NCBI GenBank assembly: GCA_002708315.1
Contig: PANC01000009.1
Coordinates: 163,157 to 227,156 of the forward strand
Source: Lentimicrobiaceae bacterium
GTDB taxonomy: Bacteria > Bacteroidota > Bacteroidia > Bacteroidales > F082
Direction of reading: 5' to 3'
DNA: 64,000 nucleotides
The notes under the pieces were generated by a model that did not search any database, was not told the origin of the DNA, and saw only the letters and a program-made list of their open reading frames with translations. The translations under genes were made by a program, and so were the position numbers. Below are positions 16,700 through 25,698 of the stretch, piece by piece; positions within the stretch are counted from its first letter, which is position 1; every line of letters starts with the position of its first letter.

Positions 16700-17593
16700 A
16701 TGGCATTCATTCAAAAAGATAAACTATTTAGTTTACGATGGATAAGAAACTACAGCTTTATTCTTATCGGAGCCTTTATATTGGCATCCGGGTTTGTTTT
16801 GTTTATAACACCCTATAAGTTTGTTCCAGGAGGTGTTTATGGCATATCAATAGTTATCCATTATTTAATAGGGACCCCCGTTGGAATGATGGCACTTGCA
16901 TTTGATATCCCACTTACAATAATAGGTATAAAAATATTGGGTCCTAGGTTTGGTATGAAAACCGTGGTGGGATTTTTTTCCACAGCAATTTTTATGGACA
17001 CTCTAACTTATTTTTATGGTAACCAACCACTTGTGCAAGATGATGCATTGCTGTCTTCAATTTTTGGAGGATTATTTATTGGAGTTGGATTGGGTTTAAT
17101 ATTCAAAGCTAAGGCAACGTCAGGTGGTTCCGATATAGTAGCAATGATAATAAGTAAATACACAAAGCTTCCGCTTGGACAATTAATGATAATTGTGGAT
17201 TCACTTATAGTGCTCGTTGGCCTCATTGTGTTCAAGGATTGGAAAATACCCTTGTATTCATTAATAGTAATATTTATTGCAGGTAAGGTAGTTGACGTTA
17301 TACTTGAGGGAATGAGTTACAGTAAAGTATTATTTATTGTTTCTGAACATACAACTGAAATACGCAATAAAATTGTAAATGATCTAAATCGCGGTGGAAC
17401 GCTTGTGCATGGAGAGGGCATGTATAGTGGCAATGATAAATCCATTGTTTTTACAGTTGTCACTAGGCGAGAAATATCAATGTTGCAGGAGTTTATTCAT
17501 CACATAGATCCAAATGCATTTGTGACTGTGTTAAACTCAAATGAGATACTTGGAAATGGATTCAAATCACTTAAGGATAAGGTGGAAGATTAA
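16700..17593 (+). CDS. YitT-family membrane protein with DUF2179 domain
   Basis: 297 residues. The N-terminal two thirds hold five or six membrane segments: NYSFILIGAFILASGFVLFI, GVYGISIVIHYLI, MALAFDIPLTIIGI, SIFGGLFIGVGLGLIFKAKA, LIVLVGLIVF and YSLIVIFIAGKVV. The last third is the soluble DUF2179 domain (KVLFIVSEHTTEIRNKIVND to the end). This is the standard YitT architecture; the transported substrate is unknown. Single-gene unit. Confidence 0.9.
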   Translation: MAFIQKDKLFSLRWIRNYSFILIGAFILASGFVLFITPYKFVPGGVYGISIVIHYLIGTPVGMMALAFDIPLTIIGIKILGPRFGMKTVVGFFSTAIFMDTLTYFYGNQPLVQDDALLSSIFGGLFIGVGLGLIFKAKATSGGSDIVAMIISKYTKLPLGQLMIIVDSLIVLVGLIVFKDWKIPLYSLIVIFIAGKVVDVILEGMSYSKVLFIVSEHTTEIRNKIVNDLNRGGTLVHGEGMYSGNDKSIVFTVVTRREISMLQEFIHHIDPNAFVTVLNSNEILGNGFKSLKDKVED

Positions 17594-17702
17594 TTAATAT
17601 TTAGTTATAAGCTAAGGGGAATTAGTTATTATCTGTGGCTATTTCTAAATTCTAATTAAAAGAATTGTACTATTTAATCTTTGCAAAATAGATTTAAAAC
17701 TT

Positions 17703-19028
17703 CTAATTGAACAACCTAGCAATATCATTTCCGTTTGCCAATACCAGTAATCCGAGTAGAATAATCATTCCAAATACCTGTGCATATTCCAAGAACTTAT
17801 CGCTTGGTTTTCTTCTGGCAACTATTTCATAAACTAAAAATAGAACATGCCCTCCATCAAGCGCAGGTATGGGAAGAATATTTAATATTGCTAACATTAT
17901 TGAAAGGAATGCTGTTAGCCTCCAGAAACTTTCCCAGTGCCATTCTGTGGGGAATATACTTCCAATGGTTATAAATCCTCCAATACCTTCGTAAGCTTTA
18001 ACCTCCGGTGAGAATAATAACTTTAATTGCTTTAGGTAGTTATCTATACCGCCAATGGTTCTTGAAAAACCAGCAGGAATTGCCTCTGCTATGGTGTAAT
18101 TCTTTTTACTAACATCAAAAAGCTCGTTCATATTACTCAATGGATAAACTCCCATAAGGCCATTATCGCCCAATACCATAGCAATATCTACTGAATCATT
18201 TTCCCTTAAAACCGTAACTATTATATCTTGATTTTTATAATTTTGAATTTCTTCACGAAAATCAGTGTAATAGATAATACTTTGGCCATTTAATCCAACA
18301 ATTTGATCCCCTTTTATCATACCCGCTGATTTTGCCGGCGAGATCTCTGTAAATTTTTCTGCTATAAAAGGTATTCTCAACTCAAATAACTTTGATTTAT
18401 AACTTAATAATTTATTATGACTACCCTCTGGAATAACAAAAGTAACTTCTTCGCCATCCCTTATTACTGTTATATTCTTTACCACATTCAATACCATGGT
18501 AATGGTAATCTTATTAAAATCTTCAACAGATTCTCCATCCAAGTATAATATTCGATCTCCATTTTGAAAGCCCATTTCCATTGCCAGGCTATCTGGTCTT
18601 ATACCGTATTTATTAGCTTCTTTCGTACTCAAATATTCATCTCCCCAGTATGTGAGCATAGCAATGTAAATCAGAAATGCTAAAACAACATTCATTATTA
18701 CACCTCCAAGCATAATTATTAGCCTTTGCCATGCAGGTTTTGATCTAAATTCCCATGGTTTAGGCGGCTCTTTCATGGCTTCCTTATCCATTGACTCATC
18801 GATCATACCGGATATTTTGACATAACCTCCCAGCGGAAGCCATCCCAGCCCATACTCTGTTCCTTTGAAATTAAATTTAAATATTGAAAACCAAGGATTG
18901 AAGAATAAGTAGAATTTCTCCACGCGGGTTTTAAAAATTTTTGCAGCAGCAAAGTGTCCAAACTCATGAACCACCACAAGTATTGAAAGACTAAGTAAGA
19001 GTTGAAATACCTGGATTAAAATTTCCAT
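17703..19028 (-). CDS. rseP: Site-2 protease RseP
   Basis: 441 residues, inner-membrane zinc protease that cuts membrane-embedded anti-sigma factors and leftover signal peptides. HEFGH at residues 21-25 is the zinc site in the first membrane helix. ALDGGH near 390 supplies the third zinc ligand. Two PDZ-like domains lie between the second and third helices (about 130-220 and 220-300). Four membrane segments are seen. The first base of its gene directly follows the dxr stop, so it ends an M23 peptidase-dxr-rseP operon. Confidence 0.95.
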   Translation of the reverse strand: MEILIQVFQLLLSLSILVVVHEFGHFAAAKIFKTRVEKFYLFFNPWFSIFKFNFKGTEYGLGWLPLGGYVKISGMIDESMDKEAMKEPPKPWEFRSKPAWQRLIIMLGGVIMNVVLAFLIYIAMLTYWGDEYLSTKEANKYGIRPDSLAMEMGFQNGDRILYLDGESVEDFNKITITMVLNVVKNITVIRDGEEVTFVIPEGSHNKLLSYKSKLFELRIPFIAEKFTEISPAKSAGMIKGDQIVGLNGQSIIYYTDFREEIQNYKNQDIIVTVLRENDSVDIAMVLGDNGLMGVYPLSNMNELFDVSKKNYTIAEAIPAGFSRTIGGIDNYLKQLKLLFSPEVKAYEGIGGFITIGSIFPTEWHWESFWRLTAFLSIMLAILNILPIPALDGGHVLFLVYEIVARRKPSDKFLEYAQVFGMIILLGLLVLANGNDIARLFN

Positions 19029-20189
19029 TTATCTTGAATTATTTATTATTTCTAATGTTATTTCTCTGGCAACTATATCAGTTTGGAAATAATCTTGTAG
19101 TGATGGGGTTTTTATTAAAGGTATACTATCCATGCTTTTTTCAATGATGTTAGGTATGTCTAATAAATTAATCTTTTCCTCCATAAATGCCTTCACTGCA
19201 ATATCGTTTGCCGCATTAAGAATGCAAGGCATATTTCCTCCTGATTTAAGTGCTTTAAAAGCGAGTGCAAGATTACGAAATTTTTTTACATCAGGCGGCA
19301 TGAATTTTAGTTCCGATTTTTCCAATAAATCTAGTTCTGGTAAACCAGATTTCATTCGATTTGGATAACCTAGAGCAAACTGAATAGGTATCTTCATATC
19401 CGGATAACTTAACTGTGTTTTCACAGAGCCATCTACGAAATATACCAATGAATGAATTATACTTTGTGGATGAATAAGCACATCTATTTTGTCGGCAGGA
19501 ATATCAAATAGCCAGTGTGCTTCAATGGCTTCCAGACCCTTGTTCATAAGGGTGGCTGAATCGATACTTATTTTATCCCCCATATTCCAATTTGGATGGT
19601 TAAGGGCTTCCTTTGTTCCCGCTGAACGAATATCGGAAATATTAGCATTTAAAAATGGCCCACCTGATGCTGTTAGAACAATTTTACTTATTGCATTACC
19701 AACTTCACCCATCAAACATTGAAAAATTGCAGAATGCTCTGAGTCTATGGGGATTATTTGTCCGGAGGATTTCACTGCCTCTTCCATTATAATTGAGCCA
19801 GCCACAACTATACTTTCCTTGTTTGCAAGAGCAATCTTTTTGTTGTTCTGAAGAGATCTAATTATTGGTTCAATTGCATCTATGCCTGCTATTCCTATAA
19901 CTACTGTGTCAATTGTATCCATTTCAACCACCTGATTTATGGCATCTTTGCCAGCATACACCTTTATATCAGTCTTTTCCAACGCATCTCTTACAGTAGA
20001 ATAAAGATTCGAATTACCTATTACCACAACATTTGGCCTATATTGTAATGCCTGCTCGATGAGCAATGTGCAATTGTTAAATGCTGTTAGTAGCTCAACT
20101 TCAAAAAGACTATTGTGATTATCTATTACTTGAAGAGTTTGGGTTCCTATTGAGCCTGTAGAGCCAAGCACTGCTACTCGTTTTTTCAT
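19029..20189 (-). CDS. dxr: 1-deoxy-D-xylulose 5-phosphate reductoisomerase
   Basis: 386 residues, cytoplasmic. It makes MEP from DXP, the first committed step of the MEP isoprenoid pathway. The NADPH-binding start is VAVLGSTGSIGTQTLQVIDN. Other family landmarks are ALANKESIVVAG, IIPIDSEHSAIFQCL (metal-binding aspartate and glutamate), LTASGGPF and MNKGLEAIEAHWLF. Complete and of usual length. It sits between the M23 peptidase gene (19 bases) and rseP (no gap). Confidence 0.97.
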   Translation of the reverse strand: MKKRVAVLGSTGSIGTQTLQVIDNHNSLFEVELLTAFNNCTLLIEQALQYRPNVVVIGNSNLYSTVRDALEKTDIKVYAGKDAINQVVEMDTIDTVVIGIAGIDAIEPIIRSLQNNKKIALANKESIVVAGSIIMEEAVKSSGQIIPIDSEHSAIFQCLMGEVGNAISKIVLTASGGPFLNANISDIRSAGTKEALNHPNWNMGDKISIDSATLMNKGLEAIEAHWLFDIPADKIDVLIHPQSIIHSLVYFVDGSVKTQLSYPDMKIPIQFALGYPNRMKSGLPELDLLEKSELKFMPPDVKKFRNLALAFKALKSGGNMPCILNAANDIAVKAFMEEKINLLDIPNIIEKSMDSIPLIKTPSLQDYFQTDIVAREITLEIINNSR

Positions 20190-20208
20190 CTAGATATTTA
20201 TCAAAGCA

Positions 20209-21093
20209 TTAGTTAAAAAGGATGTATTCTTCTGGATTAACTGGTGTTCCATTTTCCCATAATTCGAAATGCAAATGTGGTCCGGTGGTAAGTTCACCAG
20301 ATTCCCCAGCTATTGCAATGGGATCGCCAGCGATAACATTATCACCATCTTTCTTTAGAAGAACTGAGTTATGTTTGTAGATTGATACGAAATTATTTTT
20401 GTGCTGGATTCCAATTACATATCCTGTTTCCAAAGTCCATCCTGAGAATATTACTGTGCCATCTAGGGTGGACTTAACGGCCTCATTTCTTGCAGTTACA
20501 ATATCAATTCCAAAATGATTGTCTATGAGACTGAATCTGCTAGTTATTATTCCTGGGATGGGAGTAAAAAAGTTAAAACTTTTGATTGATGATTCTGTTG
20601 AACCGGTTAACTGACCAGTTTCATTAAAGTAAAGGTTGTGTAGAGTTTGATTTTCAAACTCGGCACGAAGATTACTATCCATTGAGGATTTTCTATTGGT
20701 TATTGTATCGTACCTGTTTGCGATCACTTCTTGATTATTATGATCTTTCCAGGGAATGTCTTCCTCAAAAATATGTTTAAAACCTTCTATATATCTGTTT
20801 TTTAATTTTATGTCTTGGAGGAGCGAATCTGCAAGAATATTAAGGCTATAAAGTTGTTTTTTATCATCAATATCGGGGTAGCCTGGTATGTAGGTTTTTA
20901 ATTCTGTGCGTGCGATTAAGAGAAACGTTAGAGATGAAAAGATAAGGGAGAGACTAATAATAAATACAAAAACATTCAATCTTGTTAGCCTCAAGGAGAC
21001 TCTTTCTTCAAAGGTTTGATCATTGAAAATAACCAGCCTGTATTTGCTTCTAAGGTTCTTATACCAGCTATTATTTTGCTTAATTTCTGCCAT
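20209..21093 (-). CDS. M23-family peptidase, membrane-anchored
   Basis: 294 residues from the ATG at 21093. The longer frame to 21120 is rejected because a -7 promoter element lies inside it. A single membrane segment (about 40-62) follows a short cytoplasmic tail, then a helical region. The C-terminal LytM/M23 domain has SRFSLIDNHFGIDIVTARN (H and D zinc ligands) and GPHLHFELWENG (the H-x-H motif). These cut or bind peptidoglycan peptides in the periplasm. First gene of the operon with dxr and rseP. Confidence 0.9.
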   Translation of the reverse strand: MAEIKQNNSWYKNLRSKYRLVIFNDQTFEERVSLRLTRLNVFVFIISLSLIFSSLTFLLIARTELKTYIPGYPDIDDKKQLYSLNILADSLLQDIKLKNRYIEGFKHIFEEDIPWKDHNNQEVIANRYDTITNRKSSMDSNLRAEFENQTLHNLYFNETGQLTGSTESSIKSFNFFTPIPGIITSRFSLIDNHFGIDIVTARNEAVKSTLDGTVIFSGWTLETGYVIGIQHKNNFVSIYKHNSVLLKKDGDNVIAGDPIAIAGESGELTTGPHLHFELWENGTPVNPEEYILFN

Positions 21094-21103
21094 AGGTAAA
21101 TTG

Positions 21104-21111
21104 CAAAGGTA
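21104..21111 (-). promoter_or_regulatory. -7 promoter element TACCTTTG, near-leaderless
   Basis: Exact TAnnTTTG match on the minus strand only 10 bases upstream of the start at 21093. If used, the mRNA would have a leader of about five bases. Confidence 0.5.
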
Positions 21112-21211
21112 AGAAACCAATTATATTAATGCTGCTCTGCAATACAGACTTTATATGTATGGTCTAATTAAACAATTTTCCAATAATTATGGTTTTTCCT
21201 TAAACTCTAGT

Positions 21212-21219
21212 TATTTTTG
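21212..21219 (+). promoter_or_regulatory. -7 promoter element TATTTTTG for sprE
   Basis: Exact TAnnTTTG match 58 bases upstream of the sprE TTG start. A second match, TACTTTTG at 21273-21280, overlaps the TTG itself, so which one is used bears on the true start. Confidence 0.45.
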
Positions 21220-21277
21220 CCATTGGGTATGTGTAATAAAACATATTAAAAATAGTTATTAAGGTTAAAATGTACTT

Positions 21278-23911
21278 TTGAGTTTATTCAAACCAAATAG
21301 ATTAATTTTCCCATTCGCATTAGTCCTGACAATGCTGGTATTCGAATCATGTTCCACAAAAAAGAACACTTGGACTCGAAGAGCATACCATAACGTAACT
21401 TGTCATTATAATGTGTACTGGAATGGCATGGTTAGTTTGGGAGAAGGTGAGGAGATGTTAAGAGAAAAAGTAACTGATGACTACAATAAGGTACTTCGAG
21501 TATATAATTACGGAACAAAAGAAGACGCCATTACCTTGAACCCAAAAATGGATAGAACCATTAAAAAGGCATCCATTGGTATCCAAAGACATTCCATGAC
21601 TTTTGGAGGGAAAGAATATATAAAATGGGTAAAGGATAGTTATTTGATGATGGGGATTGCCCATTTTTATAAACAAGATTATACAAGCGCTCGCAGAGTA
21701 TTTGACTTTGTTGCTAAAGAATTTGATAATTCACCCCTTCATTATGAGGCAATTCTTTGGCTTGCCAAAACATATATTCAGCAGGAAAGGTATGAGAAAG
21801 CAGAGGCATCACTAAATCTATTGCAGAGTAAGCTTAACGATGATGATTTTCCAAAATCAGTCGATAGAGAATTGCCGTTGGTTTATGCTGATTTTTATAT
21901 AGCTAAAGACGATTATAATTCTGCAATGCCCTTTCTAGAAAGGGGTCTAGAACTATCCAACGACCACTTTGTAACAACTAGAATTGACTACATAATTGGG
22001 CAATTAAATCAAATGGATAATGATTATAAATCTGCAATAAAGTACTTTAAAAAGGTAGTAAAGCGCAACCCACCTTATAAGATGGCTTTTGAAGCTCAAA
22101 TGAACATGGCGGAATGCTACAGCGAAGGCTCTGGAGATACTAAATATATCAACAAGGTTCTGAAAAAAATGGCCAAAGAAACTAAAAACAAAGAATATTT
22201 AGATCAAATATATTACGCCCTAGCTCAAATTGCTTTGAGTGATGGTGAGGACACACTTGCGATAAATTACTTAAGGAAATCTGTAAGCACAAGTGTTTCA
22301 GACCAGGTTCAGAAGACAACTTCATCACTTCAGTTAGCAGATATTTATTTTGATGAAAGTGATTATAATGGTGCACAAGCATATTATGATACCGCAGCAA
22401 TGTCTCTGCCAAAGGATTATCCAAATTACGAGGTAATACTGAACAAAACAGAAATTTTATCCCAATTGGTTCAACAGGCGCAAACTATAACTCTTCAGGA
22501 TAGTCTGCAGAGGCTGGCACTTATGGATACCGTGGAGTTATATTCAATGATTGATAAATTAATTGAGGAATACGAGGATGAGCAAGAAAGAATTGCAGAG
22601 GAGAAAGAAAATGGAGGAATTCAATTTGTTGATATGACACGCAGCACTTCGACTCGGCCACAAGGGGGCGGGTGGTATTTTGATAATACAGCCGCTCTTG
22701 GTAGGGGTAGAACAGAATTCATAAAAAAATGGGGTAATCGCAAACTTGAGGACAACTGGAGGTTAACAGATAAAAGGTCAATGATGCAAGGTTTTGAAGA
22801 AAACTTAACTGATGAGGATATTATTACCACTCAAGATAGTACAATTGTAATGATAACCAATCCAAGAGACAGACAGTATTATCTTCAACATATTCCTAGG
22901 ACACCTGAACAAATGGCTATCTCTGATAGCTTGGTAATTGATGCCTATAACTTGCTGGCATATCTGTATCTTGAAGAATTACGGGATACAACTATGGCTT
23001 TGGATACATATTTGAATTTTCAACAAAACTACCCTGGTAATAAGTATAAATTAGAGTCATGGTTCGCACTCTACAAGATTTATAAGGCAAATAATGATTA
23101 TGAAAAGTCGAACTATTATAGTAATCTTATTACCAGTAAATATCCAGAGAGTAATTACGCAAAAGTAATACAGGATCCTGATTATTTCATAAAACTAAGT
23201 GAGCAGAAAAATGAGATTGCCAAGTTGTATGAAAAAACTTTTAAAGCATTTAATAGAGAACAATATTATAGAGTATTAAACTATTCAGATAGAGCAGTTG
23301 ATCTCTATCCAGAGGATACAACATTAGTTCCTAAATTTTTGTACCTGAGAGCTATTTCATTGGGAGCTGTAAATGTTGCAGATACTATGTATGCTTCACT
23401 GATTGACTTGGTTTTGGAGTATCCTTCAAACTCAATAGCACCACTGGCTAAATCCGTAATAAAAACACTACAATTTGAATATGGATTAGGTATTCCGGAT
23501 AGCACACTTCTTGCTCAGCAGGAAATTGCAGAGAAGTCAATTTATTCTTTTAATCCGGATGAAAGACATTTGGTTATGATACTAGTTGAAACAGAGCAGA
23601 TTAACATAAGTGCGCTGAAGGTAAGAATCTCTGATTTCGACAAGAAATATTTTAGACTCAAGCGATTAAGGGTTAAAAGTCTTATGTTAAATAATCAAAC
23701 AACAATAGTAACTGTAAGTAATTTTGATAGTATGGATGATGCTGGAAATTATTTATTAGCTTTGAAAAACGATGAGTATGTTGTTTCAGGACTTCAAAAT
23801 AAAGATTTTGAAATTTACTCCATATCTACAACAAACTATCCAATATTTTACAGAGATAAAGGAATTAAAGGATACAAGGAGTTTTTTGACTTAAAATATA
23901 AAAGGGATTAA
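21278..23911 (+). CDS. sprE: SprE/PorW-like T9SS and gliding-motility TPR lipoprotein
   Basis: 877 residues. The N-terminus is a lipoprotein signal (lipobox FESC near residues 22-25), then KKNTWTRRAYHNVTCHYNVYWNG, the hallmark start of the SprE/PorW family. The body is helical TPR-like repeats, for example ALAQIALSDGEDTLAINYLRKS and a second set after residue 540. SprE and PorW are outer-membrane lipoproteins of the type IX secretion machine. The start is a TTG; no ATG before residue 19 could preserve the signal peptide. A promoter element overlaps this codon, so the exact start is uncertain. Bactofilin and AtpZ genes follow in the same direction. Confidence 0.8.
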   Translation: MSLFKPNRLIFPFALVLTMLVFESCSTKKNTWTRRAYHNVTCHYNVYWNGMVSLGEGEEMLREKVTDDYNKVLRVYNYGTKEDAITLNPKMDRTIKKASIGIQRHSMTFGGKEYIKWVKDSYLMMGIAHFYKQDYTSARRVFDFVAKEFDNSPLHYEAILWLAKTYIQQERYEKAEASLNLLQSKLNDDDFPKSVDRELPLVYADFYIAKDDYNSAMPFLERGLELSNDHFVTTRIDYIIGQLNQMDNDYKSAIKYFKKVVKRNPPYKMAFEAQMNMAECYSEGSGDTKYINKVLKKMAKETKNKEYLDQIYYALAQIALSDGEDTLAINYLRKSVSTSVSDQVQKTTSSLQLADIYFDESDYNGAQAYYDTAAMSLPKDYPNYEVILNKTEILSQLVQQAQTITLQDSLQRLALMDTVELYSMIDKLIEEYEDEQERIAEEKENGGIQFVDMTRSTSTRPQGGGWYFDNTAALGRGRTEFIKKWGNRKLEDNWRLTDKRSMMQGFEENLTDEDIITTQDSTIVMITNPRDRQYYLQHIPRTPEQMAISDSLVIDAYNLLAYLYLEELRDTTMALDTYLNFQQNYPGNKYKLESWFALYKIYKANNDYEKSNYYSNLITSKYPESNYAKVIQDPDYFIKLSEQKNEIAKLYEKTFKAFNREQYYRVLNYSDRAVDLYPEDTTLVPKFLYLRAISLGAVNVADTMYASLIDLVLEYPSNSIAPLAKSVIKTLQFEYGLGIPDSTLLAQQEIAEKSIYSFNPDERHLVMILVETEQINISALKVRISDFDKKYFRLKRLRVKSLMLNNQTTIVTVSNFDSMDDAGNYLLALKNDEYVVSGLQNKDFEIYSISTTNYPIFYRDKGIKGYKEFFDLKYKRD

Positions 23912-23923
23912 AATTAATTTGAT

Positions 23924-24292
23924 TTGAAAAAAGTTAGAAATGGCAATGGCGATAACCAAGAATTAAATATAATCGCCAATGGGACAAGTATTACTGGTGA
24001 TATTACTTCTGGTGGCGACTTTCGTATTGAAGGTTCAGTAAATGGAAAAATAGAAACCAAGGGACGAATCGTTGTTGGAGAGAGCGGTGTTGTAATAGGC
24101 GAATTAGCTTGTACCAATGCTGATATTATGGGAAATGTTAAAGGTGTTCTGAAAGTAACAAACCTCACTATTCTTAAGTCTACAGCTGTTTTTGAAGGAG
24201 ATGTTGACACAAAAAAAATATCAATAGAAACGGGTGCTAAATTTATTGGAAATTGCACTATGATATCCCAACAAACCAAGCAAAGCATGTAG
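23924..24292 (+). CDS. Bactofilin (polymer-forming cytoskeletal protein)
   Basis: 122 residues, cytoplasmic, probably membrane-associated. The central repeat is a right-handed beta-helix with the bactofilin core: NIIANGTSITGDITSGGDFRI, then SVNGKIETKGRIVVGESGVV, IMGNVKGVLKV and FEGDVDTKKISIETGAKF. Bactofilins polymerise into filaments that place cell-wall or secretion machinery. The start is TTG, 12 bases after the sprE stop, so it is co-transcribed with it. A 135-residue frame on the other strand is only a shadow. Confidence 0.9.
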   Translation: MKKVRNGNGDNQELNIIANGTSITGDITSGGDFRIEGSVNGKIETKGRIVVGESGVVIGELACTNADIMGNVKGVLKVTNLTILKSTAVFEGDVDTKKISIETGAKFIGNCTMISQQTKQSM

Positions 24293-24342
24293 AATATCAT
24301 ATAATTTGCTTTTTTAAACAAACAGTTTTAAATTAGCAAATT

Positions 24343-24561
24343 ATGAAAGAAGATAAGAATGAGAGTCCATTAAAATTTTATGCAAAGTACAGTACACTTG
24401 CATTACAAATGATTGTAATAATTTTGATTGGAGCATTTGGAGGTAAGGCACTGGATGGATACTTAGAATGGGATTTTCCTGTTTTCACCTTGGCGTTTAC
24501 TCTTTTGTGTGTTGCAGGTTCAATTTTTTATGGGATGAGAGAGCTCTTCAGATCAAAATAG
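24343..24561 (+). CDS. AtpZ/AtpI-family small membrane protein
   Basis: 72 residues with two membrane helices: STLALQMIVIILIGAFGGKALDG and FTLAFTLLCVAGSIFYGMREL. The pattern, with GxxGGxxLD between helix and loop and a GSxFYGMREL end, is that of the AtpZ/AtpI family encoded before bacterial ATP synthase genes. It is part of the sprE-bactofilin run and is followed by an AtpI-like gene, but the ATP synthase genes themselves are not next. Confidence 0.85.
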   Translation: MKEDKNESPLKFYAKYSTLALQMIVIILIGAFGGKALDGYLEWDFPVFTLAFTLLCVAGSIFYGMRELFRSK

Positions 24562-24596
24562 GTGCTAACACACGTTTTGTACTAAAAAACCAATTT

Positions 24597-24980
24597 ATGA
24601 AATCGCAAATTAAATCTACACTATTCAGCTTTACTCTTTACTTCATAGCCATAGTTTTGGCGAGCTTTATTATTCAGTATTCCTTACCAAATTCCCCAAT
24701 CTCATCAACGTGGCCATATATTCTGGTATTTCTTTATGTATTTACATTAATTGCATTTGTAATTTTATTGAAATATATCGAGAGTAGAATTTCAATGTTT
24801 GCAAATGCTTTTATGTTAGTTAATTTTGGTAAACTAATTTTATTTACTGCAATAATTCTAATTTATGCATGGTTTAATAGGGCTGAAGCCATTTCCTTTA
24901 CTATCACTTTTTTCGCTTATTATTTGGCACTCACAACATATGAGATAATAGCATTACTTAGAATCCAAAAGAAGACTTAG
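24597..24980 (+). CDS. Small four-helix membrane protein (ATP synthase subunit I-like)
   Basis: 127 residues from the ATG at 24597; the longer open frame to 24468 overlaps the preceding gene by 94 bases in another frame and adds no plausible start. Four hydrophobic segments: FSFTLYFIAIVLASFIIQY, WPYILVFLYVFTLIAFVILL, FANAFMLVNFGKLILFTAI and ITFFAYYLALTTYEIIALLR. In Bacteroidota a protein of this size and topology often sits between AtpZ and AtpB. Function is inferred from position only. Confidence 0.7.
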   Translation: MKSQIKSTLFSFTLYFIAIVLASFIIQYSLPNSPISSTWPYILVFLYVFTLIAFVILLKYIESRISMFANAFMLVNFGKLILFTAIILIYAWFNRAEAISFTITFFAYYLALTTYEIIALLRIQKKT

Positions 24981-25100
24981 TTAGGTAACCATTAAAAATT
25001 GAGTTATTCATCAAACAAAGATTGATATTTTGTGATACGAGTCCAATTAATTTATATTTTTAACAAATTGAAATTTTTATTTTAGAATGCCATAAATAAT

Positions 25101-25589
25101 TTGACAATGGTAGTATATGCATCAGTAGAAGATTTTTTATATATTCTTGCGGGTATATTATGGGTGGGTTTCTCATTCTACAATTCTAAAAGAAAGAAAG
25201 ATGCCAAAAAGGGCAAACAAAAGGAGAAGTCATCGTCTCCATTAATTGATTCGTTATTGGAAGAATTAGGTATGGAAACCGAAAAGCAACCCGAAAAAGT
25301 TTCTACATCTCATACGGAATCGGGAGACTTAATTTTACAAACTAAAAGCGAACCTATTCAGGAGGTTAACCCCTCCATTGAGCCGCAGAATATTTTTTCT
25401 TACGATGATTATTTTGATAAAAGCAACGATACTCCGATGGCTGATGTCATTGAAAAGTATGGTTCTATAGATGATCAAGATCAGGGTCTTATTTTGAAAG
25501 AATTAGACCCATTCAAAAAGACAAGTAAAAAAATCGATTTAAGAAAAGCAGTAATTTATTCAGAAATATTAAGAAAACAATATTTTTGA
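25101..25589 (+). CDS. Single-helix membrane protein of unknown function
   Basis: 162 residues; the first ATG could be 25101 or 25107. One membrane helix (about 5-25, FLYILAGILWVGFSFY) is followed by a lysine-rich stretch and a long acidic, probably disordered part. The C-terminus DLRKAVIYSEILRKQYF is a short helical motif I associate with a conserved hypothetical group in this phylum, but I cannot name a function. It lies alone between the AtpI-like gene and the large TonB receptor operon. Confidence 0.7.
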   Translation: MTMVVYASVEDFLYILAGILWVGFSFYNSKRKKDAKKGKQKEKSSSPLIDSLLEELGMETEKQPEKVSTSHTESGDLILQTKSEPIQEVNPSIEPQNIFSYDDYFDKSNDTPMADVIEKYGSIDDQDQGLILKELDPFKKTSKKIDLRKAVIYSEILRKQYF

Positions 25590-25698
25590 GATGTTAAAAA
25601 AAGTTAAGGTGAATTTGTAGGGTATTATCAATTATTATTAAATTTACCAACTTTTAAAATTACAATTAACGAACTTAGTTGAATATAAAATTGCAGGT

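Noticed and set aside
23914-24321. 135-residue open frame opposite bactofilin
   Set aside because: The plus strand encodes an unmistakable bactofilin; the minus frame is a shadow.
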